Source: Phorcus lineatus
Taxonomy: Eukaryota; Mollusca; Gastropoda; Trochida; Trochidae
Assembly: GCA_921293015.1 (NCBI GenBank)
Contig: OV121088.1
Span: 16,033,645 to 16,097,644, forward strand
Reading direction: 5' to 3'
Length of the DNA: 64,000 bases
The notes under the pieces are model-generated. The model was not told where the DNA came from, did no database searches, and saw only the letters and a program-made list of their open reading frames with translations. Every line of letters begins with the position of its first letter. Within the stretch, counting starts at the first letter, position 1. The translations under genes were made by a program, and so were the position numbers. Positions 1 to 12,588 of this stretch are shown here, in pieces.

Positions 1-282
1 TCAAAAAAATTATAAGAAAGTTTTAGAAGAAATATGTTTTGTAAAAAAATATATTGACATGAATAAACTTAACAAAAAAATGGAATTCACTCATCCCTTC
101 TTTCAGCAATAATTAGTCTTTAAGCAAATGTTTTTGCTTCACAGTCTATATTAAGATATATTTTCCCTGCTAAAGGCACTCATTTTATATTACCACTAAC
201 TACATATACACATACACTGTTTCACTTTTCCAAACCTATATCAAAATTTCTAAGTTGCTTGTTTCTTTTTGTACCATCACAG

Positions 283-423
283 TTTCTCTTCCCTTCTGGC
301 ACTCGAATAACGCAAGCGGAAGATAGAACACCAGTCAAAAGAAGGCGCAAGAGACGTTCATATCAATCCAGGTTCACTCATATTGGTGGTCACGGGCATG
401 TATCAGATCTTACATTTGGATGA
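283..423 (+). CDS. possible terminal exon of an unrecognised host gene
   Basis: An open stretch of 46 codons follows a plausible splice acceptor: a T-rich tract ending in CAG at 280-282. Base composition rises from AT-rich to mixed exactly there. The encoded tail has a strongly basic patch (KRRRKRR) and ends in GGHGHVSDLTFG before a TGA at 421-423. The frame is open back to about 124 but has no ATG, which suits a last exon better than a complete gene. I do not recognise the protein family. The sequence after the stop stays relatively GC-rich to about 850, as a 3' UTR might. It could equally be a chance open frame or a decayed pseudogene exon. Confidence 0.3.
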   Translation, partial: FLFPSGTRITQAEDRTPVKRRRKRRSYQSRFTHIGGHGHVSDLTFG

Positions 424-606
424 TAGTTCGTGCTCCCTTGTTCAACTGGATATTTTAGGAGTCTCTTGAAGTGATCCATCTCCCCGACCAGCCTCTTACT
501 CAGCTCTCCTCAGTCATTGGTCCAATTGTTGAGCAGCAATGAGACAAGCACTGTCCTTTGTCTTAGTACCTTAATGAACGTGTGAGAAGCGTGCATTGGC
601 GTTTAT

Positions 607-846
607 GTGACAAAGTTCAATGAATCATCATATTTGCTTCGGACCACATGCACCTTCTTCACACAACAAGGCGAAACAGCAGTAGGCCGGTTGCTATTAA
701 ACAATATCCAGCGAAGAGCGATTCACCAGCTCTACCAGTTATCGGAGAATGTTGACCTGAAAGATGAAACAGAACAAATTATCGTTCGTGGTTCTTTGTT
801 TGAACTACACTCCCTTGTGATCTTAATTAACTTAATGCATACGTAA
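607..846 (+). CDS. unrecognised coding-like stretch, 79 codons
   Basis: This open frame begins at a GTG rather than an ATG and ends at TAA. The predicted product is helix-like (for example AVGRLLLNNIQRRAIHQLYQ) and has no membrane segment or motif I know. It lies 180 bases downstream of the possible terminal exon at 283-423, in the same GC-richer patch that ends near 850. It could be part of that transcript's 3' UTR, an exon of another gene, or noise. No function can be assigned. Confidence 0.15.
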   Translation: MTKFNESSYLLRTTCTFFTQQGETAVGRLLLNNIQRRAIHQLYQLSENVDLKDETEQIIVRGSLFELHSLVILINLMHT

Positions 847-1029
847 ACTGTTATAACTATTCAACGTGTTAACAAGACGATAAAGTAGCTTTAATGAAAG
901 AACATCGAGGTATTTCTCTTTTGTTTTGAATAGCTAAATTGTAGTCAAAAATATATGTCAGTGATTTAAGGGTAATCATCTCATTGTTTATTTAGTGAGG
1001 GTCTATAGGCGTCAATGAAGGACTATTCA

Positions 1030-2440
1030 AGTCGTAAAAGTGCATTTGAGACAATGCCCATGTTAGATTTATGGAATAATTTATAGAAAGGAAATATTTT
1101 GACATTTGCACAAGTAGAAAGATGTTTATTTACAAATAAACAGCGGTATCTGCTGTCGTTATTGCGTTGTCTGTGTATTTCTTAGGCATTCAGTTTTTCT
1201 AATATAGGATTTTTTACACTTAGGGCACATTATTGCATATTGTCAAATGTGAAAGACGAGCCTTCTAATAAATGGGGACATGTGCCACATCTTTTATTTG
1301 AACATTTGGAAACTGAAGGTCTTTCTGTTGGGTTTTGGATACCATCATATTTAGCCCTTGTTAAGATGTGTTTAAGATTTTTTGGCTGTCTTTTGCTTTT
1401 AATGATTTTATTTCTTTTCAACATGTGGTTAACCTCTTGTCTTGACTAAGCATAGGTTCCCATGTATAACTGGAAATAATTCCGCATTGTTTTTATTATG
1501 TGTTGTCACGAAAGCGATTGTGTTTCGGTCCTCATTTATCTTATCTTTAGGAGTACGTAACTCTTCAAGAGTGAGTGTCTGTGCTTTATTTATTCCATCT
1601 TTGATAAGAGGTTCTGGATAGCCTCGCTGCAATAGTGACAGTTTTAGTTCCTCTAATCTTAGAGACCTGAGGCTTTCATTGCTAATTATGGCACAGACAC
1701 GTCTAGCTAGACAATAGGGCAAGTTTGTTTTGACATGTCGTTCATGTGCTCTTTTGAAATGGAGATATTGTTTTGTGTCTGTTGTCTTGTGGAAAATATC
1801 AGTTATGATGTGAGTATAATTCTTCTTGATACGTATGTCTAAGAAAGGTAATTCTGTCTCGCTTGTTTCCATTGTGAATTTGATGTTGGGATGCATGTTT
1901 TGTAGAATGTCATATATTTGATATATGTCCCCTTTAGATTTTTCCCAAAATGTGAAACAATCATCTAGGTATCTTTTCCATTTTAAGATGAATTCATTTG
2001 CAAAGTCCTTGTCGAATTTTTCCTCTATGGTAGTATAGAGATTTTCTTCTAGGTAGGCTAGTACTAAATTGGCATAGACTGGCGCAAATTTTGTCCCCAT
2101 TGCCGTACCTAGAATTTGGAGATATGAATTTTGATTGAATTGAAATGTGTTGTTTTCTAGAATAAATTCAGCTGACTTAAGGATGAAATCTTTGCTAAAA
2201 CGTGGATGGATTGACTCAGGATGTTTGTCAATCCAGAATTCTAGTGCAGTTTTGCCTAGCTCATGTGGGATATTACTGTATAGGGAAGTCAAATCAAAGC
2301 TAACTAAGATTGTATCACTTGTGACTCTATCTGGAATATGCTTTAGAAAGTTTAGATCGTCCCTAACATAACTATTTACATGTTCAAGGAGTGGTTGAAG
2401 AAGGATATCTACCAAATTGCTTAGGCGGTGTGTAGGGCAT
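1030..2440 (-). mobile_element. Penelope-like retroelement, 5'-truncated, RT plus GIY-YIG remnant
   Basis: The main open frame (1429-2415, 328 residues) is a Penelope-type reverse transcriptase. It shows FDLTSLYSNIPH with the first catalytic Asp at about residue 41, GTAMGTKFAPVYANL at about 103-117, and the catalytic YLDD at about 149-152. Coding similarity runs back to about 2440 (CPTHRLSNLVDILL), where it meets a TA microsatellite. The next open piece (1230-1424) matches the PLE linker: a KRQPKNLKHIL segment followed by a CSNKRCGTCPH cysteine motif. Below 1230, other frames show pieces of a GIY-YIG endonuclease (CPKCKKSYI, later VNKHLSTCA and FPFYK). The copy is broken, with about two frame changes after the RT, but the RT frame itself is intact, so it is not very old. 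Confidence 0.92.
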
Positions 2441-2495
2441 ATATATATATATATATATTACAATTTGGAAGCAATCAAAAATTACTTGGGCATCT

Positions 2496-2543
<48 letters not shown>
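2439..2543. repeat. two TA microsatellites at the PLE 5' boundary
   Basis: TA dinucleotide runs occupy 2439-2459 and 2498-2543, separated by about 38 bases. The first run abuts the truncated 5' end of the Penelope-like element. Confidence 0.95.
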
Positions 2544-2547
<4 letters not shown>

Positions 2548-2639
2548 AATGTCGGTATTCGGACAGAGGTTAGGCCGAAATGTAAATATAATTGAGGTTA
2601 TTAAGTTTTATGTCCATGCGACCAAACGATTTGTGTAAG

Positions 2640-4445
2640 ACATTTTTTATATTTACATTCATCCTCTCTTGTCTCTCTATTCTTCTTCCTACAGCTCTGT
2701 CTTGTTCAGAATATGTTATCCTTTTACGGTTGAAATGTAGGACATTGTAAATGCCAATCAGAGGGTATCCTAAGTTGGAGAACTTGTTCCCAATCTGTTA
2801 TGAATAAATATGTTGAAATCAACAGAGGTTAGGTCAAGATTTCATAAACTGAGTTACGACTTTGTGGGGAGAGAATTACCAAAACAGTGACGTATATCGA
2901 GGCAAAAAGAAAGGTATTTCTGAAACCATTTTGAAACTTGATCATGTTTCAAGATTCAAACTCAGACTTCAGAACATCCCCAAGCTGAAATGATATTCCA
3001 CTGAATACAACGTTCTATGAAACAATTGGTCCCAAATTGAAGCATGAGAGATTCTTTATTTGCTTCAAACTCAATTCGCAATATTTTAAGGATTACACTT
3101 TTAAAAGATGATATGTTTGATTCGGCTTACGAACTCGATCAAGAGTATTATCAAATGTGACAACAACCAAAATTTCATATATTTTTATGTAATAGATTCC
3201 AAAATACCACATCGCAAATGTAGTCTTTGGAACAAAAAGTTGACTTTTCCATGTACATGTAAAAAAGAATCTCCTGAAAGTTGTGAATGGGTATAATTTC
3301 TAGAAAATTGAAAAATAGGTTATGGTATGTTGTAATTAATGGCGGAGATATCAGTGCTATGAGAGGGTAGGTTGATAAATTTATGCAAGTACAGGTTTTT
3401 GATTGGACAGAAGATCGGTTGCTCCGACTGACGTACCGCTGTGTATACATATGGCATCGTTTACACACTGATATTCAGCATGTAACAATTATATGGCAGC
3501 AATAATAAGTTTATCAGAATAAGTTTCATTAGTCTGAAAATCGTTTCGGAAGAAGAAGTCATTAAAGTTATACCAATAAGGACGATTCACATTCACATTC
3601 TAAAATTATGGTAAGATAATTACCTTGCACTTAACAAATTCTCTATTACAAAATGGGCCATAATTCAGTTCATCAATTTCTCCTAGCGGTGAGGCATGCA
3701 TCACTTTTACATTTCTCATAATAAACAAACAAAAAACGTGTTATACATCAGATTGATTTCTGTCTCATAAGACATATGTGTGTATCGCAAAGGTGAAGGG
3801 ATTCAAGTCCAGTACGTGGATAGAGAAACAGCCACAGAGCATAGTTTGAAACAACGTCACAGATTGCACATTCAAATAAAATTACAGGATGCGGCATTTC
3901 TAGACAAGAAAGTGTTCAAAATTTTTCAGGATATTTATGCATTTTCATGTTCAAAGTAAATCAGCATTGACTGTCATTTTTTACACTTTTATTGTCACAT
4001 TTCAGGAGGGACCGTTTCCATTCAAATTTCATATTAAACTTCTTGAGCATTTGCCGAGAACTTAAAATCAACGTTACCAAACACTCTTGCTTATTTTTTC
4101 GTATCCTCGATTAGGGAGGATGTAACACATATTGAACAATAATGAGGAGAGGTAGTAAAAAATCTTTCAATATGGTAAGTAGCTGTGCAAACAAATAATG
4201 TCCAGTATGTTGGTCAACTGGCATTATTGGCTCTAGCCTGTTTTTATCTTGTTTATCACGATTTTGATACGGACTTATAGCTGTTCATCTCTCTACTACA
4301 TTACTTGTCATCTACATTAGTAGATGATCACGTTGTTGCTATAAAACCGAGCCAATAATTGTCATCTCGTCTGTAAACAACCGTATGTATAGAGCTAACT
4401 GATACAGTTGAATAAAAACAATACACGCTTATAATAACTTATCCA
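2640..4445. other. no gene recognised
   Basis: AT-rich sequence with only short chance frames. Around 4200-4260 there is weak similarity to 50170-50225 (shared CAGTATGTT and a GTTTTTATCTTGTTTATCA core), suggesting an old dispersed repeat. Confidence 0.5.
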
Positions 4446-4929
4446 TTAAAGAGCCACTCCGTGAGTTGTTGGAGTCATAAATGCCAAACTTAATCAATGG
4501 TGTCATTTGATCGTGAATTATCGACTGTTACCAAAAAGACACACTTTAAAGCTTATTGGGTTTTTTTTACAGTGACAATGTGAAGGTAGAACGTCGCAAT
4601 TATGATCGAAAACCGGACAGTGGCGCGCGTCAAATTGTCAAACGTAATTTTGGAGACTTATCTAAAACAGCCAGGAGGGCAGTTAGGAGTTGATAGTGTT
4701 TGTTAGGTTATATAACTAGTATCCATGTATATTGGACGTGATATCTACACCTTTATGCATTTATAAGGCTGTTTTTTTTTAGATTTTCATGGAAAACCAG
4801 TGTGTGTCATATAAATGTCTTTTGGACATGAAAAGTTAAGATGTTTTGATTTTATATCGCCACATATGACATTTAGATTCCTAACAAAGGTAAATAATAT
4901 GTTATGAAAATCACGGAGTGGCTCTTTGA
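4446..4929 (+). mobile_element. TTAA-target MITE, copy 1
   Basis: A 476-bp non-autonomous DNA element. Its terminal inverted repeats are AAAGAGCCACTCCGTGA at the left end and TCACGGAGTGGCTCTTT at the right. It is flanked by TTAA on the left (4446-4449) and a decayed TTGA on the right (4926-4929). The TTAA target is typical of piggyBac- and Kolobok-type transposases, but no transposase remnant is present. A second copy in opposite orientation lies at 12589-13055 and matches along its whole length. Confidence 0.88.
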
Positions 4930-5313
4930 TCATTTGGTTGAAAGGCATTCAGGATTGACATGCAAAAATTACAGGGATTTTTATTGCTGAAAAAATAGGT
5001 CTATGATAAAACATTCGTTCACTGAAACTATAATTCTTATAAATAAGTAATATGAATGATAGTTGTCAGTGAACGAAGTTTTTACTTAGGAGGTAGTTTT
5101 TCTGCTATACAAGCCCATGTGGTAAAATGAGCAGGGTTTCTTAATGACAATGTCCATTTTAAAGACATAAACATTGTATTGAACAGTATGCTGAGTGACG
5201 GTAGTCCACTTGCTTCTTTGAAAGTGAACAAAAAAATCAGATTGTCTCAGTAAATCAAGTTAGATAGGGCAGTAGAGTAAGGAAACACGTGAAATTCTAC
5301 ATGCAACAAACAA

Positions 5314-5600
5314 GGGGGTGGGATAGCGCAGTGGTTTGCGCATTTGGCTTCCGATCAAGAGGTCCCGCTTTCGAACCCCTCCAGTAGAGAAATGTTCCAT
5401 TTGCAAGAAGGTTTGGTTGCAATGCTTTACTGAATTTCAGCGCAGTACCACCTTTGGTTCGCTTGTTCAAGCTATTGCTCGCTGGTTTCACCGCAATGCA
5501 TAGCCACAATTGAGCTTTCTCCCTGCAATAATACTACCAGCAATGATATACGTGAATTAATCTTGAAAGTTGCATTAAACCCCAAATCACCTCACCTCGT
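5314..5600 (+). mobile_element. tRNA-derived SINE (tRNA-Arg-like head), diverged copy
   Basis: The head carries an A box (TAGCGCAGTGGTTTGCGC) and a B box (TTCGAACCCC near 5370). The body is shared with the better-preserved copy at 28911-29228, including CACCGCAATGCATAGCCACA and the tail ending in AATCACCTCACCTC. Several substitutions mark it as the older copy. It is a SINE, not a tRNA gene, because the tRNA-like part continues directly into the repeat body. Confidence 0.88.
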
Positions 5601-8600
5601 TGAAAAGTCGACTGCTTCAAGTCAATTGCCATAATAAAAAACTGACAGATATGTAAAGCAGGTGTAAAGTTTCAGAATATATTTCGACGTTGTTTATAAA
5701 AACCATAAATCATAGAAAATATGTATGCATAAGGAGTGTTTTTTAATAATTTGTTTATGGTAATTGTTTATCTTTCACTAATTATCTCACGATAACATGT
5801 CTTTTTGAGCTGTGGAACACATAAGTGAAACTTAATCTCTTTCACGACCTAGTAATGCCTTTTCAGAATAATATATTTGTTTAATCTATGTAACGTGTGA
5901 ATGTATAAATATGAAATGTCCCCAGTCAAACCAGCAAAATATGACAAACAATTAAGTATTGAATAAAGTTACAGTTAACTGACAAACATTTGGATATATT
6001 ATTGATAACAATTTAATTGATGATAAGGAAAGTGTTTAAAATTACAATATAAGCTAATACAAATAAATTATACATTATTTAATTATTCAAAAGGCTAGCT
6101 AAAAGTAATATTCACAAAGTCATTGATCAAATGGCAGTGATAGATTAACCTGTCCTTGATGGATATTCCGTGTTAATCCCGTTGTAAACAGTTTCCTAAA
6201 GTGTTTAGAACAATGGCGCAGCAGAATGATCGCAAAGTTAAATGTAGAAAACCAGGTTGATCAAATGTGTGAGTGAGTGCTTTTAAATAGCTGGCATCTC
6301 ACAAGATTTCCTTTCTGGAAAGAACAGGGAGGCAAGAAAAACATGGAAAGGAAAGAACTTTTTTAGAAAAGCTGACCTACATATTCTAAACCATGCAAGT
6401 TTGTAACCCATTGCAAGGTGCAACGATGTTACACAACGTTACACATTCAAACACTTCCATTTAGGAATACATCTATCGATATGACCATCAGAGAAATACA
6501 ACATTCAAAATACAACCAACTGTGTCAATCGTTAAAATCTTTTATTAGTGTTTGAGTACCTGTTTACCTAATTTCTGATGTGAGAGTATGCAACACTAAT
6601 AAACCTTTAAGCAGTTATTCAGGATCTGGCGCCTGGAAGCACTCAAACCTCGTATCAAAGTCATCAAATAATTTCCCTTTGAGACGGACAAACACCGGGG
6701 TTTTCCACTCCACTAAGGCCTATACATATTAAAGTAAACAGATTTTGTTTGTTCTGGGTGTATTGTAAACACACTGGGGGTTATTTGCAAGACAATTCGT
6801 AAACATTTCGTTTACAGTGGAAGGCGTATTATCTCCAGTAGGCTTTGATCATTCCAAAATAATAATTAGTTTATTATTTCGTTTCAAATGCGACCCAATG
6901 ACGTATAAAGACTTCCCTCCATAAGGTTCATTACAGACCTAAGGCTGTGCTATGTTGTGATGTGAGCAGCCGAATCCCGTATTATTTATCTTACAGCTGC
7001 AGGGGTATCATTCCTGTGATACGAGGTGTTATTGGATAAAAATAGAAGAAATCAAGGATATTGAAGAATTTTCCGATATGTACTCTATATCTCAGCATAT
7101 ATTGAAAAATGTTTATAGAGTACATTGATTAAATCATAGGTTGATCCTTTACATTTATCATAATCTTAATGAAATAAAGAGAGAAAAATAATTCCTCATA
7201 ATATTTGGTGGGCATAATGCTGTAACGTTAGACAAGATTTTCACTGTTAATGCAAATCTGGATTGTAAATAGATTTCTTGGCTATTAATTTCAGATATTT
7301 AAACGATAAAAGAAACCAGACGGAAACAAACCAATTGAAACCTGAATTGATACTGTATTTCAAATAGGAAAATGACTGAAATCTTTGAATAGAAATTGAA
7401 TAAAGAAATGTCATTGCCTCTGCTATATCAATAGGACTTTTTGTATTATACTGATTTGCTACCGGCAGACATATTGTTTTACGTAATTAACCGAATGTAT
7501 TTTGCACCACCTCTGTAAGTACTGCATAAGAGGGCAAAAAGTTTATATACGTTTTTACGCAGATCATATGATACTATTGTTTCTTTTTGAAGCAATAATT
7601 TGGTGGAGAAATCTCTAAACAATATTACGATGTCAGCAAGCCGATATCTGTTTAAAAATAATTGTCACCGTACATCTTTAAATCATAAGTGAAGAACCCA
7701 GGAATGGTAAAAATATCTTTTTTTAAAATATCAAGTTTGAAAACTAGCTTGCTACCCCTGTAATGTATAAAACACTTAATACCTTAAAGTATTCCCGATG
7801 TAGATAAACATATGCAACCCCCTCTCCAACATGTCCTTCCTTCTGTAAGATTAGGTTCTCGCATGACTTGATACGTGTATTTTAGACATTATTAACATAT
7901 ACTATAATGTTTCTCAGAGTATTATCTGAACCATGCATTTAAAGGGGCACTACATAAAGTGTTTTATGTAAAGGAAATCATTATGTAAATTGAAAGACAA
8001 TGTCTTTGGATTAAAAAAGCAATTCTAAATAGTAGATAGCAAGTTCAATTCTGATCCATTTCCCACCTCAAATAATTAAAAGATATTCAAACAAAAATGG
8101 CCGCCAGTAGATTTTGCTTTTCGCTCGATAGTTTCTTCTACGAGTACGAATTACCGGGTTGAGTAATGAGATGTTTGATCATCTGAAGAAAACAAATTTC
8201 GCATAATCGAATGTTTGTTTTGGCAAATTTTAAGATTGAAATAAAAAAAACGTGTTTCTGTCCATTTAACGTCCATAATGATAAGTATCGGTATAATCAA
8301 TGTGATTTCCTTTGTCTCTCTGTGAGTTAAAAAATCTCCCTTTAGAAAACAGGTATTGATTTAGAAATATATTACTCAATGTTAACTTCGAGTAAGCCAG
8401 TTACAAATCTTGGAAATCAATACAGCCAACCGCATTAAAAATGTCTAAGTATAGATTGGGCAGCAACATCAAATGGATTGGTCCATAATTCCCCCGTGTT
8501 GATGTTAGTGTCTTCCGAATGATGTTAACCAAATCAAAGTCGATTTTGCCCCACTTCGAATGATTCGATTTTGTTTCTGTCTGCATAACGACTCCGTTCT

Positions 8601-8763
8601 TGCAGGTTCAGTAACATATCATTGTCAAACAGTGGAAAATATGTGCTGAGTAACGGGCGAAATTAATGTATTTGGTTTATGTATGATGTATTTGTGTGTA
8701 GAGATTTCCCGTTGGGAATTATGGATTTATAATCTGACAAAGATAGATAGAGAATAAATATGG
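5601..8763. other. AT-rich DNA with no gene recognised, holding one old repeat module
   Basis: Apart from repeat module N at 6840-7130 I see no supported feature. Around 7940-8620 there are short frames and a GGGGCAC motif that recalls MITE ends, but I could not find a matching inverted end. Confidence 0.5.
6840..7130 (+). repeat. repeat module N, copy 1
   Basis: Similar to 22810-23110 and partly to 44890-45010. Shared landmarks are AATGACGTATAAAGAC / AATGACCAATAAAGAC, AAGGCTGTGCTATG / AAGGCTATGCTGTG and the following GTGATGTGA. This copy lies outside the large A/B duplication, so the module was dispersed independently of it. Confidence 0.65.
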
Positions 8764-9033
8764 CAAAGCATTGTAGTGCAGTGGTTAGTAAAATGGCCTC
8801 TCACGCCGAAGGTTCAAATCCAGGTGTATCGAAACACCAGAAAATTTTGACCTTGACTTTCATCTGTGGAAGGCACCTCACTACACTCAGTCAACCCGGC
8901 TGTACAAATTAGCACCTGAATATGGGAATCAAATTACGGATCAAAACGGTCCCACGAAGCGCCATGTAGATGTTCTCGAATGTAAGTTCTCTTAAACAAT
9001 GCAATAATGATTATCATTATAAAAAAGGCACAT
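8764..9033 (+). mobile_element. tRNA-derived SINE, tRNA-Glu-like head
   Basis: The head has an A-box-like GTGCAGTGGTTAG, an anticodon-arm-like GCCTCTCACGCCG (CTC anticodon, as in tRNA-Glu) and a B box GGTTCAAATCC. The body ends in an AATGATTATCATTAT tail plus A-run before GGCAC. A similar tail alone recurs at 10571-10636. The family differs from the Arg-like SINE. No 3' partner LINE was identified. Confidence 0.75.
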
Positions 9034-12000
9034 TATCGAATGTAAGTTCCTTAAGGCTGATAATGTACAGGGCCTGCACAGAATATTAGTCGTTTACTTT
9101 GTAATTTTTAGAAAAGATAAAGGTTTAAATTTTTCAATTTTACGATTTGTATAAATCTTACGGAAAAGCATTGAGCTGTGTTCAGATATTGTGCAAAATT
9201 GATAAATGAAAAAGGTCACGAAACGAACGTTAGTAAGGATATTGTTATATTTGTAAAATAAATAGGGCAAACAGGTACAGGTTATTCAGTTCGCACAATG
9301 AACACATGTACTCTATTTAGTCTCGAGATGAGAAATAAGACACTTAAAACAAACAACTTCACTATTAAAAGGTTATAAATGTATTTGGAAAGGATAAATA
9401 TTAGTCCAAAATTTAAAAAATTAACTCTACCGAGATACGAGCTCGTTCTATTCACGAGCTTCTCCTCCTGGCACAGAGTCGATTTTAATCAGACTGTATC
9501 ACGCATTAATTTCTTCTTAATTGCGATAAACATTTCATGTGTTATCTTCAACATCTTTCCACAATAACACAAGCCATTGTCTTAACTGTTGCAATACTTG
9601 ACCCTTATTCATCACAGAGACGTTTTATTACTTTGAATAGGTTACAACAGTCGCTTTGGTCCTATTTTAGCATGTTATTAGCTGGGAGTCGGGACAAGTA
9701 GAATTTACAGGTGACAAAGAGAAAGATCTTTGTGGCACAATATGACGTTTTTTGAGCGATGAATTCATCTGGGATTACTCAGAGAGAAACACGTTATGGA
9801 GCGACAATAACATCATTATTAGACATTTCAAAGTACATTTCTCAGCTAGGATTTGATGGTGAAAAAGAAAGATGATGATGTAAATAAATAATGATACAGA
9901 TTATACCGACACAAAAGCTTTAAATTAGCTGTTACATTTCTTGTTTATGATGGTTTGAACTCAAATTTAGTCTGTGAAAAGTTGACCCCTTGTACTAATT
10001 GCATCAATCACGAGAGTGTTCAGGTATGCTAAAGGTAAATCAACGAAAATAAACCAAGGAATCATGTTTACCAAAGCTTAAAATCAGTTGGCATGTCATT
10101 ATACAGCCTGTGTGTTATTGAAACTTCTAGACATGTTCATGCAATGGTTTACAGATTCATATCATAATGACTGAATAGGTTAGACATAAACGAAACAACC
10201 TCATTTTCTATTTGCAATTTTGCAAATGATTGCGTATATAGAGTTTCAAAAAGGCGTCATGAAGTTTTCAATCATTAAAATTTTGGATTCAGATCATCCA
10301 CAGGATTGAATTGGTCAGGGACAAAAAGGGACCGAAAGGTTGGGGAGATATTCGGAAGCATACTTTTGGTCATTAGCTGTATTCAGTCGCCTTTGTCGCT
10401 AATTGGGACGAATGTGAATGAAAAATAGTATTTATGATTAATGAGGTTGAAACTAGTGTCTCAGGAGATGGTAATCTTGACTGCTGCTAAAGCATTTACA
10501 GAGTCCTATTCATCAAGACTCTTCATTTAGAGTATGCCATAGTTTAATGAATAACCTAGTCATTTAGGGTCAAACCTCTTGTCTCTTGAACAATACAATG
10601 ATGATTACTCATTATAAAAAATAAAAAAAAAGGCACGAACTTAAATATCATTTGTACTTCATTTAAAACTTGAATTGAAGATCAGGTCTTGATGGTGATG
10701 TTAATGAAACATTCAGATTGAAATGTAAATTTTATTTTCCTGTGAAATGTAACTAAAACTTAATCTTAGAAATTGTTGAACGACCGACAAGATCAAATTG
10801 AGGGTAATTACATCTGAACTTAGAAAAATGAATGTCTGACCAGGCGAAATGCTATTGGTTCACCTACTGATCAGACAAATGTGTCTTTGCTATGAAGATT
10901 CGACATTCGCATTAAAAGAGGATGTCATGATGAATTTGACTTAACACGAGGAATCTGAATCTACATTTATCTTGATAAGCTTAATATTAATATGGTTATA
11001 ACTTGATCTGTCAAAGAGGCCACATGTTACAGCTATCGTTTAACCCATTTCTCACTCAATTCATAACATGTCAAACAAAATTTAGACATGATTTGTTAGG
11101 TCCTTTTAAAAAATAAAGAAATAAAAAGAAAATAAAATGAATAAAATCCTTTTTTTGCCATTCAAAAACTTCTTACCAGTATTTCGTATTCATTTAGATG
11201 TCAATCCCTACAAATCATTTTGCCAAAATAAAATGTTATGTGAAATTATAAAAATATATTCAAAAATTAGAAATTGTAATATAGAATGTGGATTATTTAA
11301 AAACATAAACATTTACTGTCTTCAAGTTTTTATATGTAAACGTCTGTCTAGAATGAGACTTGAAACTAAATTTTAAAGTCGTTCAATGTCAACGTCAATA
11401 CAAGTCTAAACCTGGCTAGGTGTACTCTCCGAAACACCTACACACGCCTCCATGCTTCTATTTCTACCGCAAAGAGTACTCACAGTGCTTAGTCAACGTA
11501 TTGTGAAAAGTGCTGAACTGACAAACCATGGGGACCTAACCAACTGTGATGAACTTTCGTCATGACAACTTGCTCGCTCATCCTCGATGCTCCTCACAAA
11601 TCACCCCGCGGACTTTTAATAATTTTGTTTACTCAAGTAACCCGCTCATGCGTCTAGTTATGGAACAGTAACCCAGTCAAACTGCTTGTCACAATAGGTT
11701 TTTGATAGAGGTTTGGCAACACCGAGGTTATTATAGTCCATGTTAATTTAAAGTGAAACCTTGTTCACGATGGAACGTGTGATCTGTGAGTTGAATTGCA
11801 AACCAACTTCCACCACCGAAGAAAAAACGTATTACAACACATATTTTGAGAGACAACTATGTCCAATCGACAGAGAACTTTAATAAGCTTACTGAAAAAC
11901 AAGGGCGGGAAGTTTCAGTACGCATTTTCTTAACGAGATTTGGTATCAGAACTTCACAGCTCAGATGTTCGAAAAGCAATTTTGTTTAATGGATCAGTAT

Positions 12001-12588
12001 AGCCTTCCTCTGGATAAAGAAACCTAATGGCTGTTTTCAAATCCTCTGACGTAGCAGTCCCTGAAACTGATAAATGATTCATTGCACTAATATCATGCCC
12101 ACTTTCAGATACTTGTTATTAAGAAGAAATCAATTAGTACATTTGGATTGCATCTAATATTCCCTGAACCATTCATCAAAATTGTATTCCCATGTGAAAT
12201 GGAAAAAATTCAACCTTTCAAAAGAAAATGGCCGACGTTCGGTCGACCCAGAATAAATATTTCACAAAATTGGGATGAAGGCTCCTAAATGGTTTATAGA
12301 ACATAGTTGTAACAGTTATTGCCTTATGCTCAGAAATCTTACACTAATGGGGACGTGTCATGTATACTTTGTAGGTTAGTCCAATAATTCTTTCTCTATA
12401 GGATGGCCAATGGGAGGGTTTACATCTCAATAAGATTGCTTGTTTTGACTGTAATAAGCCAATGTCCATGCAGTCTAGACAAAGATAATCTGTAGTTTGA
12501 TTTGTTCATTTTTAGTCAAGGAAAGGGACACCCTTTCTCAAGATTTACAACTCATAAAGAAGAAGATGACCAGATACCTTAAAGAGCC
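9034..12588. other. no gene recognised; GC-richer patch at 11.4-11.75 kb
   Basis: Mostly AT-rich. The patch at about 11380-11750 has more balanced composition but no long frame in either direction. The stretch 12400-12560 resembles 23565-23665 (shared GGAAAGGGACACC / GAAAAGGGACACC and TTCTCAAGAT / TTCTTCAAGAT), another old repeat pair. Confidence 0.45.
10571..10636 (+). repeat. isolated SINE 3' tail
   Basis: Matches the 3' end of the SINE at 8764-9033: CTCTTGAACAATACAATGATG, then ATTACTCATTAT, an A-rich run and GGCAC. No tRNA-like head is visible upstream. Confidence 0.55.

Noticed and set aside
7940-8620. Possible MITE starting at a GGGGCACTACAT motif
   Set aside because: No matching inverted end or target duplication could be found, and there is no second copy in the window.
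11137-11376. 79-codon open frame rich in Lys, Ile, Asn and Phe
   Set aside because: Composition is what AT-rich random DNA gives; no domain or context supports it.
11380-11750. GC-richer patch as a promoter or CpG island
   Set aside because: No clear core promoter element, no adjacent coding frame and no strong CpG enrichment by eye.
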